64,000 nt of DNA from Winogradskyella epiphytica (lineage in GTDB: Bacteria; Bacteroidota; Bacteroidia; Flavobacteriales; Flavobacteriaceae): NCBI RefSeq assembly GCF_003217215.1, contig NZ_QJTD01000004.1:1-64000 (forward strand), written 5' to 3'. This document shows positions 8,243-17,497 of this stretch, in pieces; position 1 is the stretch's first letter; each line of letters starts with the position of its first letter. The position numbers and the translations under genes are program-made. The notes below the pieces were generated by a model. The model saw nothing but the letters and a program-made list of their open reading frames with translations, was not told the DNA's origin and did no database searches.

Positions 8243-10822
8243 TTAAAATTGCTGACCAATAATAAAGTGAGTTTCCCATTTTTTCGGAGCTGTACCATCT
8301 GGCAAGTTGTCAAATGCATGACCAAAGTCTATACCAAGGAGTCCAAATGCTGGCATAAAGATTCTTAAACCAAAACCTGCTGATCTCTTCAGTTTGAATG
8401 GATCAAAATCTTTAAAGTCATTAACCGATGAACCGGCTTCTAAAAATGTTAAGGCGAAGATTTTAGCTTGCGCGCCTAATGTAATTGGGTATCGTAACTC
8501 TAATGAGAATTTATTGTAGATAGATGCCCCATCTTGAGATGATAAAGATTGGTTAGGATATCCACGAAGTTGTACAACCTCTCTTCCGTCTAATGAGAAG
8601 TTACCTAAACCGTCACCACCTACGAAGAAACGTTCAAAAGGAATAACACCTCTATCGTTATTATAAGCGCCTAAGAAACCAAATTCTAAACTTGGACGTA
8701 GAACTAATTTTTTAGTAAGTGCTTGGTACCAGTCGGCTTTAAATTTAATCTTATAGAATTCTAACCAATTAAAACGCTCTTGATCTATTTCGCCAATTCT
8801 TGCATAATCTGCAGGTACGGTTGGGTCTAAATTTTCTCTTTCCTCTTTTAAAGCTTTATAATCTACACCATTTACTAATGAGTAAGGAAATGATAATTTA
8901 GCAGAAACATTAAAACTAGATCCACCTGTAGGATAAATAGGGTCTGCCGTAAGGCTATTTCTACTTAAACCTATTGTATAGGATAAGTTATTCGAAGTTC
9001 CGTTTCCGAATGTAAATAAGCCCGTATTATAATTTTGAAGGTCGTAATGTTGGTAACTAATAGCTTGTGATAATAAGAAGTAATCATCTGGCTTAGCTAA
9101 TCTAGTAGATACACCAAAGGTTAAACCTGTAATATTAAAACTCTTACTTTTATCTGCTCTTCTTGTTTGAGGGCTATATAAGAATTGTCTAGAGTGTGAT
9201 AATGACGTCGATAATTGGAATGGCTTCTTACCACCTAACCAAGGCTCACTGAAAGAAAAGCTATAAGTTTGGAAAAATTGACTGGCTTGAAGTCTTAATG
9301 CTAAACTTTGACCATCACCTCTAGGTACTGGCTTATATGCATCTTTTTTAAAGATATCTTTAATAGCGAAGTTATTAAATGATAATCCTAAGGTACCAAT
9401 AAAACCACCTCCACCATAACCACCTTGTAGTTGTATTTGACTAGAACCTTGCTCTACAACCGAATACTCTACGTCTAGTGTTCCATCTACCGGATTCGGG
9501 TTTAAAATATTTGGAGTGATTTGTTGCGCATCAAAATAACCTAACTGACCGAGTTCTCTAATGGTTCTAATAATATTAGTTTTTCTATAGAGTTCTCCTG
9601 GACGCGTTCTTATTTCTCTATAAATAACATGGTCATTCGTTACATCATTACCTGTTATAGTTACGTTGTTAAAGTAAGCAGGTTTACCTTCAGAAATACG
9701 AATTTCCATATCAATGACATTTCCTTCAGCACTAACTTCAACCGGGTTGATAGTTGAGAACATATAACCAAAGTTTTGGTATAAGTTAGTTAAGTCGTCT
9801 GCATCTGGATTCGTATCATCTGCAATTCGTTCTCTTAATTCTACACCGTTATAAGTATCGCCTTCTTTTATTTGAAGAACGTTAGATAATTGGCGATCTG
9901 TATATACAGTGTTACCTACGAATGAGATTTTGCCAAATGTGTATTTTTCACCCTCCTCAACTTTAATGTCTAAACTTATAGTTTTGTCATCTAAGTATGT
10001 AATAGAATCAGAAATAATCCTTGCATCTCTATAACCGTTTTCTTTATAATAATCAACAACGCTTACTAAATCTGTTCGGAAATCGTCCTCTATATATTTT
10101 GAACGTTTTAATATTCGTAAAGGGTTTAAACTCTTTCTCTTCGTATTTCTCATTGCCTTACGAAGCTTTTTATCGGCGATTTTTTCGTTGCCTTCAAAGT
10201 TGATATCTTTGATTTTAACCTTTTCACCTTTATCAATCACTAAGTGCATATTAACTCGTTCTTTTTCCACTGAGTCAATAACCTTAGAAGTACTAATTCT
10301 AACTTTCGTATTTAAAAAGCCTTTTTTCTTATACTTATTAGTTAAATAATTTCTAGTAGTAGCAATCAGGTTTTCAGTTACTTTCTGCCCAGACTGCAAC
10401 TTGTTTTCGCTAATAATCTCGTCTTTCTTACCTTTTTTAACACCTTCAATGGTAAGGTCTTTTAATTCAGGTAGGTCGCTAAGATTAATTTCTAAGTCAG
10501 CTGTATTACCTTCAATATTTGTAATATAAATATCAATACTGCTGAAAAGATTTGATTTCCATAAGGTTTTTACGGCATTTGCAATTTTTTCACCACCCAC
10601 TTGAATCTCTTCGTTCTTTCTAAGTTTAGAATAGGCAATGATAGTTTGTGCACTAAAGTTAGTGTTACCAGTAACGGTAATTTCTTTTATGGTGTAAGTT
10701 TCGCCACCTTCAACTTGAGCATTACCGGTAAATGAAATTGTAAAGGCAATGGCAATACAAAAAAGTTTAATAAATGAATTCAATATTGCGTAATTAGGTG
10801 AGTTGTTCGCTTGTTTTTCCAA
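8243..10822 (-). CDS. bamA: Outer membrane protein assembly factor BamA
   Basis: 859 residues from TTG 10822. It is the central insertase for outer-membrane beta-barrels. An N-terminal signal sequence ends FTGNAQ. Five POTRA domains fill about residues 40-460 (recurring patterns such as ITVTGNTNFS, INFEGNEKIADKKLRKA and ISFVGNTVYTDRQL), then a 16-strand Omp85 barrel to the C-terminal Phe, with the lid-loop RGYPN motif (canonical RGF/RGY) about 80 residues from the end. The chosen start overlaps uppS by 29 nt. A second TTG at 10783, just after the uppS stop, would give a more compact signal peptide (MNSFIKLF) and 846 residues; there is no ATG near, so the choice is open. Confidence 0.95.
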   Translation of the reverse strand: MEKQANNSPNYAILNSFIKLFCIAIAFTISFTGNAQVEGGETYTIKEITVTGNTNFSAQTIIAYSKLRKNEEIQVGGEKIANAVKTLWKSNLFSSIDIYITNIEGNTADLEINLSDLPELKDLTIEGVKKGKKDEIISENKLQSGQKVTENLIATTRNYLTNKYKKKGFLNTKVRISTSKVIDSVEKERVNMHLVIDKGEKVKIKDINFEGNEKIADKKLRKAMRNTKRKSLNPLRILKRSKYIEDDFRTDLVSVVDYYKENGYRDARIISDSITYLDDKTISLDIKVEEGEKYTFGKISFVGNTVYTDRQLSNVLQIKEGDTYNGVELRERIADDTNPDADDLTNLYQNFGYMFSTINPVEVSAEGNVIDMEIRISEGKPAYFNNVTITGNDVTNDHVIYREIRTRPGELYRKTNIIRTIRELGQLGYFDAQQITPNILNPNPVDGTLDVEYSVVEQGSSQIQLQGGYGGGGFIGTLGLSFNNFAIKDIFKKDAYKPVPRGDGQSLALRLQASQFFQTYSFSFSEPWLGGKKPFQLSTSLSHSRQFLYSPQTRRADKSKSFNITGLTFGVSTRLAKPDDYFLLSQAISYQHYDLQNYNTGLFTFGNGTSNNLSYTIGLSRNSLTADPIYPTGGSSFNVSAKLSFPYSLVNGVDYKALKEERENLDPTVPADYARIGEIDQERFNWLEFYKIKFKADWYQALTKKLVLRPSLEFGFLGAYNNDRGVIPFERFFVGGDGLGNFSLDGREVVQLRGYPNQSLSSQDGASIYNKFSLELRYPITLGAQAKIFALTFLEAGSSVNDFKDFDPFKLKRSAGFGLRIFMPAFGLLGIDFGHAFDNLPDGTAPKKWETHFIIGQQF

Positions 10823-11534
10823 ATCTTCGTTCTCTATTTTGATAATTTATGATAGCTTCGTACAGATCTTCTTTTTTGAAGTCTGGCCATAAAATATCTG
10901 TAAAATATAATTCTGCATAGGCTATTTGCCAAAGCAAAAAATTACTAATCCGTTGTTCGCCACTTGTGCGAATAAGTAGGTCAACGTCAGGTAAATTTTG
11001 CGTGTAAAGATGCTTATTTATAATTGATTCGTCAATACTTTCGGCAGAAATTATATTATTTTTAACTTTAGTTGATAATTCTTTAATAACACTAATTATT
11101 TCTTCTCGAGAACCATAGCTAAGGGCTAAGGTCAATGTCATCTGAGTGTTATTCTTTGTTTTTTCAATAACATCTAAGAGTTCTTGATGCGCTTTTTTAG
11201 GCAAGTCATGTAGACATCCTATAGCATTAAGCTTTATGTTATTTTCTTGTAATGTTTTTATTTCCTTCTTTAAAGACTTAACTAAAAGCTTCATTAAGGT
11301 TTGAACCTCTATTTTTGGCCTATTCCAATTTTCAGTTGAAAAAGCATAAAGTGTTAGATTTTTTATACCTAACTCCGCACTTGCTTCAACGGTTTCTCTT
11401 ACGGATTTTGTACCATTTTCATGTCCTATGACCCGAAGTAAGCCTTGTTGTTTTGCCCAACGACCATTACCATCCATTATAATGGCGAGGTGGTTAGGGA
11501 GTTTATCTATATTAATTTGTTTTTTTAGACTCAT
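10794..11534 (-). CDS. uppS: Isoprenyl transferase (undecaprenyl diphosphate synthase)
   Basis: 246 residues, normal length. It extends farnesyl diphosphate with isopentenyl units to the C55 carrier lipid for peptidoglycan and O-antigen. Signatures: HLAIIMDGNGRWAKQQG with catalytic D21, GHENGTKSVRE, LTLYAFSTENWNRP and the C-terminal IRTSGEQRISNFLLWQ. It lies directly after the DUF6089/PorG stop codon and overlaps or abuts bamA, so the three are very likely one transcript linking lipid carrier and outer-membrane assembly. Confidence 0.96.
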   Translation of the reverse strand: MSLKKQINIDKLPNHLAIIMDGNGRWAKQQGLLRVIGHENGTKSVRETVEASAELGIKNLTLYAFSTENWNRPKIEVQTLMKLLVKSLKKEIKTLQENNIKLNAIGCLHDLPKKAHQELLDVIEKTKNNTQMTLTLALSYGSREEIISVIKELSTKVKNNIISAESIDESIINKHLYTQNLPDVDLLIRTSGEQRISNFLLWQIAYAELYFTDILWPDFKKEDLYEAIINYQNRERRFGKTSEQLT

Positions 11535-12224
11535 TTAAAAATTGCAATAGCAAGGTTTTCTACCGAAGGTGTAAGTTAATGTTATTCCTGAAAACATATA
11601 CCAATCGTTATTATTGGTGTTTCCAAAACTGTATCGTTCTGTGTCTTCCGAACTAGGTACGCTACCGTCAATTTCATCCGTGAAAGTGTAGCGAGCTCCA
11701 ACTTCTGCAGCTAAAATAAATTGATCGGCTATTCTGGTTTTATAGCCTAATACAATAGGTATTCCCATAGCCCAACTGAATTTGTTTTCTGAAGTAAATA
11801 CCCCAGCATCAGAAAAATAATAATTATCGTAGTTAGTTAGTGTTAAACCTGAATATAAATAAGGTGTTCCTTTTGTATCTAAAGAGTGAAGGTCGAAATC
11901 AAAAAATGTAAACTCCATCCCTAAAGATATTTCTAAAATACTATTATTAAACTGATAATCTCTTTGCTTTCTTCTAGGGTCATCAGATTTGGCGTCAATT
12001 CCCTCTAATTCTGAAAAAATAACCGAAAGTCTGTATGAGTGTCTTGGACTGCGATTCCATTTCGCAATTCCACCTATTGCTAATTGATTAGGCGAAATAT
12101 ATTTAGTTGCACCTACATCGCCAATAAAATTACTTCCACCGGCAAATACACCTATCTCATAGATTTGAGCATCAAGGTTATTGGCTAATAAAGCACTAAA
12201 TAGAATCGCGAAAATATACTTCAT
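11535..12224 (-). CDS. DUF6089/PorG-like outer membrane beta-barrel protein
   Basis: 229 residues from ATG 12224 (MKYIFAILFSALLANNLDAQ, a clean signal peptide). The frame is open upstream to 12281, but the extra residues would precede the signal peptide and lie over a -7 promoter element. The mature part begins YEIGVFAGGSNFIGDVGATKYISP and ends in a Cys-containing FGRKPCYCNF, as in the DUF6089 family that includes PorG of the type IX secretion machinery. Most of the sequence alternates aromatic/hydrophobic and polar residues, as expected for a barrel. Position next to uppS and bamA is the usual one in flavobacteria. Confidence 0.8.
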   Translation of the reverse strand: MKYIFAILFSALLANNLDAQIYEIGVFAGGSNFIGDVGATKYISPNQLAIGGIAKWNRSPRHSYRLSVIFSELEGIDAKSDDPRRKQRDYQFNNSILEISLGMEFTFFDFDLHSLDTKGTPYLYSGLTLTNYDNYYFSDAGVFTSENKFSWAMGIPIVLGYKTRIADQFILAAEVGARYTFTDEIDGSVPSSEDTERYSFGNTNNNDWYMFSGITLTYTFGRKPCYCNF

Positions 12225-12241
12225 AAATTTTTTAAAGTTTG

Positions 12242-12249
12242 CAAATATA
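12242..12249 (-). promoter_or_regulatory. -7 promoter element for the PorG-uppS-bamA unit
   Basis: The minus strand reads TATATTTG, an exact TAnnTTTG match, 17 nt upstream of ATG 12224. It would place transcription start near 12235. The -33 position lacks a clear TTG. It supports the shorter start of the DUF6089 gene. Confidence 0.45.
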
Positions 12250-12334
12250 ACAATTAAGATTTGTGTGAAATAATTTGACACAGATTGTCTTACAGATAAA
12301 CTTCATTTGAAGATATTTATTGTGTTACAAGCCT

Positions 12335-13216
12335 TTAGTTACGACGATCTTCGCCCCATAATAATTTTTTTCGAAGAGTAGCTAAAAAGGTTTCGTCAAG
12401 CAATTCAACCATCTTTATGACGAATCCGGCCTTTTTAATCGTTACGGTAGTTGAGTTGGATAAAGTGACAATTCTAGAGTCTAATGACATTAAAAATTGT
12501 TCTTCTCTACCACTAACTTTTAATGTTACGGTGGTGCTATCTGGAATAATTAAAGGACGTGCACTTAGATTATGTGGAGCGATTGGTGTTAAAGCAAAAT
12601 TCTTTGCATCAGGGGCAATGACAGGACCACCACAGCTTAATGAGTACCCGGTAGATCCGGTTGGAGTGGAAAGAATAAGTCCATCGGCCCAATATGAAGT
12701 TAAAAATTCACCATTCAGATGTGTTTCTACAGTAATCATCGATGTGGTGTTTTTTCTACTTATAGCTATTTCATTTAAAGCAAAGTTCGTTTCAAGAAGG
12801 TCATTGTGCATTGGCGTTGTAGTAACGCTCAACAGTGATCGCTCAGAGATCTTACATTTTCCATTAAAAATCTCAGTTAATGCTCTATGAATATCGGTTA
12901 TTTGAATCGTAGCTAAAAAACCCAAACGACCTGTGTTAATGCCCACAACGGGAATCCCCAAATCGCCAACATAAGAGGTGGCTCTTAAAATAGTTCCGTC
13001 TCCGCCTACACTTATTAATAAATCAAAACTAGAATCTAAGCTAGTAAAAGTATCTACTTTGGAGTTGGTTTTAACCTGAGTGAATTGCGTATCTAAGAAT
13101 TCTCTATGAATATAAATGTCGGCTTGTTTCTCAATGAGAACCTCTACTAATTTTTCAACCGCTTTTTGAGTCGTTTCTTTTATATAATTCTGACCGTAAA
13201 TTGCTACTTTCCTCAT
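12335..13216 (-). CDS. nadK: NAD kinase
   Basis: 293 residues. It phosphorylates NAD to NADP. Motifs: ISVGGDGTILRA (GGDGT at 71-75 with catalytic D73), INTGRLGFLA, ALNEIAISR, and the NAD-binding DGLILSTPTGSTGYSLSCGG stretch. The ATG overlaps the stop codon of the CBS-domain gene by one base (TAATG), indicating translational coupling. A 110-nt gap with its own -7 element separates it from the PorG gene. Confidence 0.96.
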   Translation of the reverse strand: MRKVAIYGQNYIKETTQKAVEKLVEVLIEKQADIYIHREFLDTQFTQVKTNSKVDTFTSLDSSFDLLISVGGDGTILRATSYVGDLGIPVVGINTGRLGFLATIQITDIHRALTEIFNGKCKISERSLLSVTTTPMHNDLLETNFALNEIAISRKNTTSMITVETHLNGEFLTSYWADGLILSTPTGSTGYSLSCGGPVIAPDAKNFALTPIAPHNLSARPLIIPDSTTVTLKVSGREEQFLMSLDSRIVTLSNSTTVTIKKAGFVIKMVELLDETFLATLRKKLLWGEDRRN

Positions 13217-13872
13217 TATATATTTAAGTATTTAGCAAGATACTGAGATCGCTCTTTCAGGCTTTCTAAATAAGAATCATCTTCGTGTCCAGATATAATA
13301 TTATAACTATAGCGTCTAAACGTTTGAATAATTTCGTTTAAACTAGTATTGTTAATTTTTAAAGTAATTCTAATTAAATCGCCATCCATTTTAGATACGA
13401 ATGCTCCTAAAAGTCGCGCATCATTAGATTCTACAATCTGACTAATTTCGCTGAAAGAATAATCGTGGATACCTTTTTCGACCACTAAAATCCCACCCGG
13501 TTCTGAAAAGAATGGTGTTTCATTAAAAAGGTGAATAATATCATTTAATTCGTAGTAGCCAAGATATTTGTTGTTCTCATCTAATACAGGCATTATATTA
13601 GAATCATTATGAGCAAAAGCTTCAAGGACATCTAACCAAATGGTAGTTGGCCTAACGTAGAAACCTTCAATAGCGTAATCACAATCATTTATAATTTTTG
13701 CACCTTCAAAGCAATGGGCATCTGTTTCAGAAATACATCCCATATAAACACCGTCTTTCTCAATAGGAATATGTGAATAGGTTAACTGGTTAAAAAGTAA
13801 TTTTAAATCACTCACTTTACCTGTTATACTTACCGGTTTTACATCGTTAATTATATAATTTTGTAGATCCAT
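13216..13872 (-). CDS. CBS-domain protein, probable nucleotide-sensing regulator
   Basis: 218 residues. Two CBS motifs fill about residues 1-125 (SYSHIPIEKDGVYMGCISETD and the later IMPVLDENNKYLGYYELNDI). The C-terminal part (about 130-218) looks like an ACT-type alpha-beta fold (GILVVEKG, DARLLGAFVS, IRITLKIN). CBS pairs usually bind adenine nucleotides. Tight coupling to nadK suggests a role linked to NAD(P) or adenylate status, but this is inference from position only. Confidence 0.85.
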   Translation of the reverse strand: MDLQNYIINDVKPVSITGKVSDLKLLFNQLTYSHIPIEKDGVYMGCISETDAHCFEGAKIINDCDYAIEGFYVRPTTIWLDVLEAFAHNDSNIMPVLDENNKYLGYYELNDIIHLFNETPFFSEPGGILVVEKGIHDYSFSEISQIVESNDARLLGAFVSKMDGDLIRITLKINNTSLNEIIQTFRRYSYNIISGHEDDSYLESLKERSQYLAKYLNI

Positions 13873-14010
13873 TTAATTGCAATTAATATGTCGCAAATTA
13901 ATCAAAAATTAGCATAAAATGGCTGCAATTTGATATAGAACTTATGATCGGTTTGTATTTATAAGCCTTAATCTGCCTTGAGAGGTTAAATTGAATCTTT
14001 CAGTATTAAA

Positions 14011-14041
14011 TTAAAAAGTAAAGTGGAGTTCTGTATTTTTG
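14011..14041 (+). promoter_or_regulatory. Candidate promoter of pdxJ
   Basis: TATTTTTG at 14034-14041 matches the TAnnTTTG -7 consensus exactly; 20 nt upstream is TTA in place of the preferred TTG. Predicted start near 14048, 13 nt before the pdxJ ATG. Confidence 0.5.
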
Positions 14042-14060
14042 TAATTCAAATTTTATAAAG

Positions 14061-14774
14061 ATGACTAAATTAAGTGTTAACATAAATAAGATTGCCACCT
14101 TAAGAAATAGCCGAGGAGGAGACGTACCAAATGTAGTTCAATTTGCTAAAGATGTTCAACGATTTGGAGCAGAAGGGGTGACTATTCATCCGAGACCAGA
14201 TGAAAGACATATTAGATATCAAGATGCTTATGATTTAAAAGCAGAGGTGTATACAGAGTATAATATCGAAGGAAATCCAATTCCAAAGTTTATGGATATG
14301 GTTTTAAAGATTAAACCAACCCAAGTAACTTTAGTGCCTGACTCTGTAGATGCCTTAACTTCTAATGCTGGTTGGGATACGTTGAAACATAAGGATTTTT
14401 TAGTTGAAGTCATTCAGGAGTTTAAAAACAACGGAATCAGAACCTCTATTTTCGTAGATCCCGATTTACATCAAATAGAAGGAGCAAAGGAAACAGGAAC
14501 GGATCGTATTGAATTATATACTGAAGCCTATGCACATCAATATCATTTAGGAAATAAGAATGGAATTGATCCTTATGTCAGTTGTGCTGAATTGGCGAAC
14601 TCTATTAATTTAGGGATTAATGCAGGTCATGATTTGTCTTTAGATAATATTAAATTCTTTAAGGAAAATATTCCTGGTTTACTTGAGGTTTCAATTGGCC
14701 ATGCTTTAATTGCAGAAAGTTTATATTTAGGTGTAGAGACTGTTATTGGAAGGTATTTGGAAGGGTTGAAATAA
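14061..14774 (+). CDS. pdxJ: Pyridoxine 5'-phosphate synthase
   Basis: 237 residues, the standard length. It condenses 1-deoxyxylulose 5-phosphate with 3-amino-2-oxopropyl phosphate in vitamin B6 synthesis. Clear family motifs: LSVNINKIATLRNSRGG at the start, VTIHPRPDERHI, a TLVPD loop, the catalytic-Glu region RIELYTEAYA, and GHDLSLDNI plus VSIGHALIAESL near the end. It is divergent from the CBS-nadK unit and leads a short plus-strand run with the esterase and the small membrane protein. Confidence 0.97.
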   Translation: MTKLSVNINKIATLRNSRGGDVPNVVQFAKDVQRFGAEGVTIHPRPDERHIRYQDAYDLKAEVYTEYNIEGNPIPKFMDMVLKIKPTQVTLVPDSVDALTSNAGWDTLKHKDFLVEVIQEFKNNGIRTSIFVDPDLHQIEGAKETGTDRIELYTEAYAHQYHLGNKNGIDPYVSCAELANSINLGINAGHDLSLDNIKFFKENIPGLLEVSIGHALIAESLYLGVETVIGRYLEGLK

Positions 14775-14806
14775 TTTTAATAGGTAGTGATAAAAAGAAT
14801 TTTAAA

Positions 14807-15571
14807 ATGAATTTACATTCAAATATAATAGGAGAAGGAAAGCCGTTTGTAATTTTACACGGATTTTTGGGAATGGGAGATAATTGGAAAACTTTAGCCA
14901 GACAGTTTTCTGAATCTAATTTCGAAGTTCACCTTGTAGATCAACGAAATCATGGTCGTAGTTTTCATTCGGAAGAATTTAATTATGACGCAATGGCCGA
15001 TGATGTAAAACAATATTGTGAAGATCATAATCTCAATGATATTGTTTTGTTAGGTCATTCTATGGGAGGGAAAACAGCTATGTTATTAGCTTCTAAATAT
15101 CCTGATTTGGTTAATAAACTGATTGTAGCCGATATTTCACCACGTTATTACCCAGTACATCACGATGCTATTCTAGAAGGATTGAGTAGTTTAGATTTTT
15201 CTCAAATTGAAAGCAGAACGGAAGCAGACGAGGCTTTGAGTAAATACGTGTCTGAAGCAGGTGTTCGCATGTTTTTACTTAAGAATCTTTATTGGGTTGA
15301 AAAAGGGCAATTGGGATTGCGAATGAATTTAGAAGTTTTAAAAAATAATGTATCTGAAGTAGGAGAGGCGCTTCCTACGCACGCTACTTTTAACAAAGAC
15401 ACTTTGTTTTTGCGTGGAGACCGATCAGAATATATTGGCGAATCGGATGAAGCTATAATCAATCGTCATTTTCCAAATTCTAAAATTATAACTATTTCGA
15501 AGGCAGGTCATTGGTTGCATGCTGAAAATCCTAAAGATTTTTATGATGCTGTAGTTAATTTCGTATCTTAG
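14807..15571 (+). CDS. Alpha/beta hydrolase, YbfF-like esterase
   Basis: 254 residues. The alpha/beta-hydrolase fold is shown by the oxyanion HGFLGMGDNW, the nucleophile elbow LLGHSMGGKT with S85, a late acid residue in FLRGDRSEYI (D205) and the catalytic H235 in AGHWLHAENP. The overall pattern (VDQRNHGRSFHS after strand 4) is that of YbfF/YcgE-type acyl esterases. The physiological substrate is unknown. It follows pdxJ by 32 nt and precedes the holin-like membrane gene by 23 nt, so the three are likely co-transcribed. Confidence 0.88.
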   Translation: MNLHSNIIGEGKPFVILHGFLGMGDNWKTLARQFSESNFEVHLVDQRNHGRSFHSEEFNYDAMADDVKQYCEDHNLNDIVLLGHSMGGKTAMLLASKYPDLVNKLIVADISPRYYPVHHDAILEGLSSLDFSQIESRTEADEALSKYVSEAGVRMFLLKNLYWVEKGQLGLRMNLEVLKNNVSEVGEALPTHATFNKDTLFLRGDRSEYIGESDEAIINRHFPNSKIITISKAGHWLHAENPKDFYDAVVNFVS

Positions 15572-15594
15572 AGGCAACTCAAAAAACATAAAAA

Positions 15595-15939
15595 ATGAAT
15601 CTAATCATTAGACTTTTACTCAACGCTTTAGCAGTATTTGTATTGGCGCATATTTTAAATGGTGTACATGTAGATGGCTATGTTGGGGCTATTATAGTCG
15701 CAGTTGTTTTAGCGCTTTTAAATTTATTAGTCAAGCCTTTTTTAGTACTACTTACATTACCAATAACGGTGTTCACTTTAGGGCTTTTCTTACTTGTAAT
15801 TAATGCCTTAATTATTTTACTAGCAGATAAGTTAGTAGATGGATTTTCCGTAGATAACTTTTGGATAGCACTACTGTTTAGTGTACTCTTATCTATTTTA
15901 CAGTCGCTATTACAATCGTTCATTAAAGACGATAAATAA
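15595..15939 (+). CDS. Phage holin family 4 superfamily (YvlD-like) membrane protein
   Basis: 114 residues, almost entirely four hydrophobic helices with short loops. The pattern LLLNALAVFVLAHILNGV near the start and AIIVAVVLALLNLLVKPF in helix 2 is typical of Pfam Phage_holin_4_2 (DUF360), a chromosomal family common in bacteria and not evidence of prophage. Function is unknown. No lysin or phage gene is nearby. Confidence 0.85.
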   Translation: MNLIIRLLLNALAVFVLAHILNGVHVDGYVGAIIVAVVLALLNLLVKPFLVLLTLPITVFTLGLFLLVINALIILLADKLVDGFSVDNFWIALLFSVLLSILQSLLQSFIKDDK

Positions 15940-15965
15940 TAGTATAGAGCCAAACTATTAAAATA

Positions 15966-15996
15966 TTGTTGGGTTGCAAAAAATATTGTATTTTTG
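15966..15996 (+). promoter_or_regulatory. Promoter of the trigger factor gene
   Basis: TTG (15966-15968), 20-nt spacer, TATTTTTG (15989-15996): a full match to the Bacteroidota sigma-A promoter. The predicted start near 16003 leaves a leader of about 19 nt before ATG 16022, and excludes the upstream in-frame ATG at 15974 as the start of tig. Confidence 0.75.
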
Positions 15997-16021
15997 CAGC
16001 CCAATTTTAGTTTCAATAAAA

Positions 16022-17344
16022 ATGAACATTACAAGAGAAAATATCGACGCATTAAATGCCGTTGTAAAAGTGGATATCGCGAAAGAAGATTATAGCGATA
16101 AAGTAGAGAAAATCTTAACAGATTACCGTAAGTCTGCTAACATTCCTGGTTTTAGAAAAGGTCACGTACCAATGGGAATGGTAAAAAAGCAATATGGTAA
16201 AGCTGTATTGGTAGATGAGGTAAACAAATTATTACAAGATGCTCTTAGTAAGTATTTAGTTGAAGAAAAACTAGATGTTTTAGGTAACCCGTTGCCAAAA
16301 GCACAAGACGATTTAGATTGGGATGCAGAAGCATTTACGTTTGAATTTGAATTAGGTTTAGCGCCAGAATTCGATGTGAATCTAAAAAGTAAAAAAGCAA
16401 TAACTCATTACAATATTGTAGCTGATGATAAAATGATCAACGAGCAAGTTGAGCATATTCAAAAACAATATGGTAAAATCGTATCTCAAAATGAAGTAAC
16501 AGAATCTTCAGAAATTACAGGTACGTTTACTAACGAGGAGAAGGAGATTAATAACTCAACAATGATTACTTTAGATAAATTGAAAGGGAAAACAAATCCT
16601 AAGAAATTTATCGGAGCGAAAGTTGGAGATGTTATCACATTAAAGACAAAAGGATTGTTTAGCGACGATCACGATTTAATGAACTTTTTAAAAGTATCTC
16701 ATGATGATGCTCATGGTTTAGATATTGAAGTGAAATTTGAAATTACTGAAATCAACGAACGTGAATTAGCAGATTTAGATCAAGAGCTGTTCGATAAGTT
16801 ATTTGGTAAAGGAGTTGTAACTTCTGTAACAGAGTTGAAAGATAAAATCAAAGAAGATTCAGAAAAGCAATTTGCACAACAAGGTGATCAAAAGTTATTG
16901 AATGATGTAACTGAGTACTTAGTTGAAAATACGAAGTTTGATTTACCAGCAGCATTTTTACAAAAGTGGATGCAAACAGCAGGTGAAGAAGAAATGACTG
17001 AAGAGCAAGCTAAAGAAGAATATGAAAAGTCTGAAAAAAGCATGCGTTACCAACTTATAGAAGGTAAGTTAATTCAAGAGCATAAGCTTCAGGTTCAGTT
17101 TGAAGAGTTAAAGTCATTCTCAATGGATATGATTAAAACTCAGATGGCACAGTTTGGTCAAATGAACCCTTCTGAAAAAGAACTAGAAGATATCGCAGCA
17201 CGTATTTTATCTAATCAAGATGAAGTTAAGCGTATCTCTGAACAATTAATGAGTCAGAAATTATTAAAATTATATAAAGAGGAAGCAAACATAAAGACGA
17301 AAGAAATCACTTATGATGATTTCGTTAAAGAGTTTTATAGTTAA
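16022..17344 (+). CDS. tig: Trigger factor, ribosome-associated chaperone
   Basis: 440 residues from ATG 16022 (MNITRENIDALNAVVKVDI). An in-frame ATG at 15974 would lie inside the promoter. The N-terminal ribosome-binding domain has the signature IPGFRKGHVPMGMVKKQYG (about residues 42-60). The middle holds a degenerate FKBP-like peptidyl-prolyl isomerase domain (about 150-245). The C-terminal chaperone arms are Glu/Lys/Gln-rich. It binds nascent chains at the tunnel exit. It leads the conserved tig-clpP-clpX order and is followed by its own terminator. Confidence 0.95.
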   Translation: MNITRENIDALNAVVKVDIAKEDYSDKVEKILTDYRKSANIPGFRKGHVPMGMVKKQYGKAVLVDEVNKLLQDALSKYLVEEKLDVLGNPLPKAQDDLDWDAEAFTFEFELGLAPEFDVNLKSKKAITHYNIVADDKMINEQVEHIQKQYGKIVSQNEVTESSEITGTFTNEEKEINNSTMITLDKLKGKTNPKKFIGAKVGDVITLKTKGLFSDDHDLMNFLKVSHDDAHGLDIEVKFEITEINERELADLDQELFDKLFGKGVVTSVTELKDKIKEDSEKQFAQQGDQKLLNDVTEYLVENTKFDLPAAFLQKWMQTAGEEEMTEEQAKEEYEKSEKSMRYQLIEGKLIQEHKLQVQFEELKSFSMDMIKTQMAQFGQMNPSEKELEDIAARILSNQDEVKRISEQLMSQKLLKLYKEEANIKTKEITYDDFVKEFYS

Positions 17345-17373
17345 TAGTCTCTAAAAATATTAGTATCTTTAAG

Positions 17374-17406
17374 GCGTAAAACTGATTGGTTTTGCGCTTT
17401 TTTTTG
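17374..17406 (+). terminator. Terminator after tig
   Basis: GCGTAAAAC / GTTTTGCGC stem (one T-G wobble) with a 4-nt loop, followed by a run of eight T. Confidence 0.8.
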
Positions 17407-17497
17407 ATGTAGCTTTTTTCGTTGAAAATTATTTTTACATCATGTGAGACCAATGGTTCTATAAAACAACATATTAATTAAAAGAATTTAGACATAT

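Noticed and set aside
12417..12890. A 157-residue open frame on the plus strand opposite nadK
   Set aside because: It lies entirely antisense to a clear nadK and its translation shows no domain; it reflects the codon bias of the real gene.
15595..15939. Prophage, suggested by the phage holin family name
   Set aside because: The protein belongs to a chromosomal membrane family and has no lysin, tail or integrase gene nearby.
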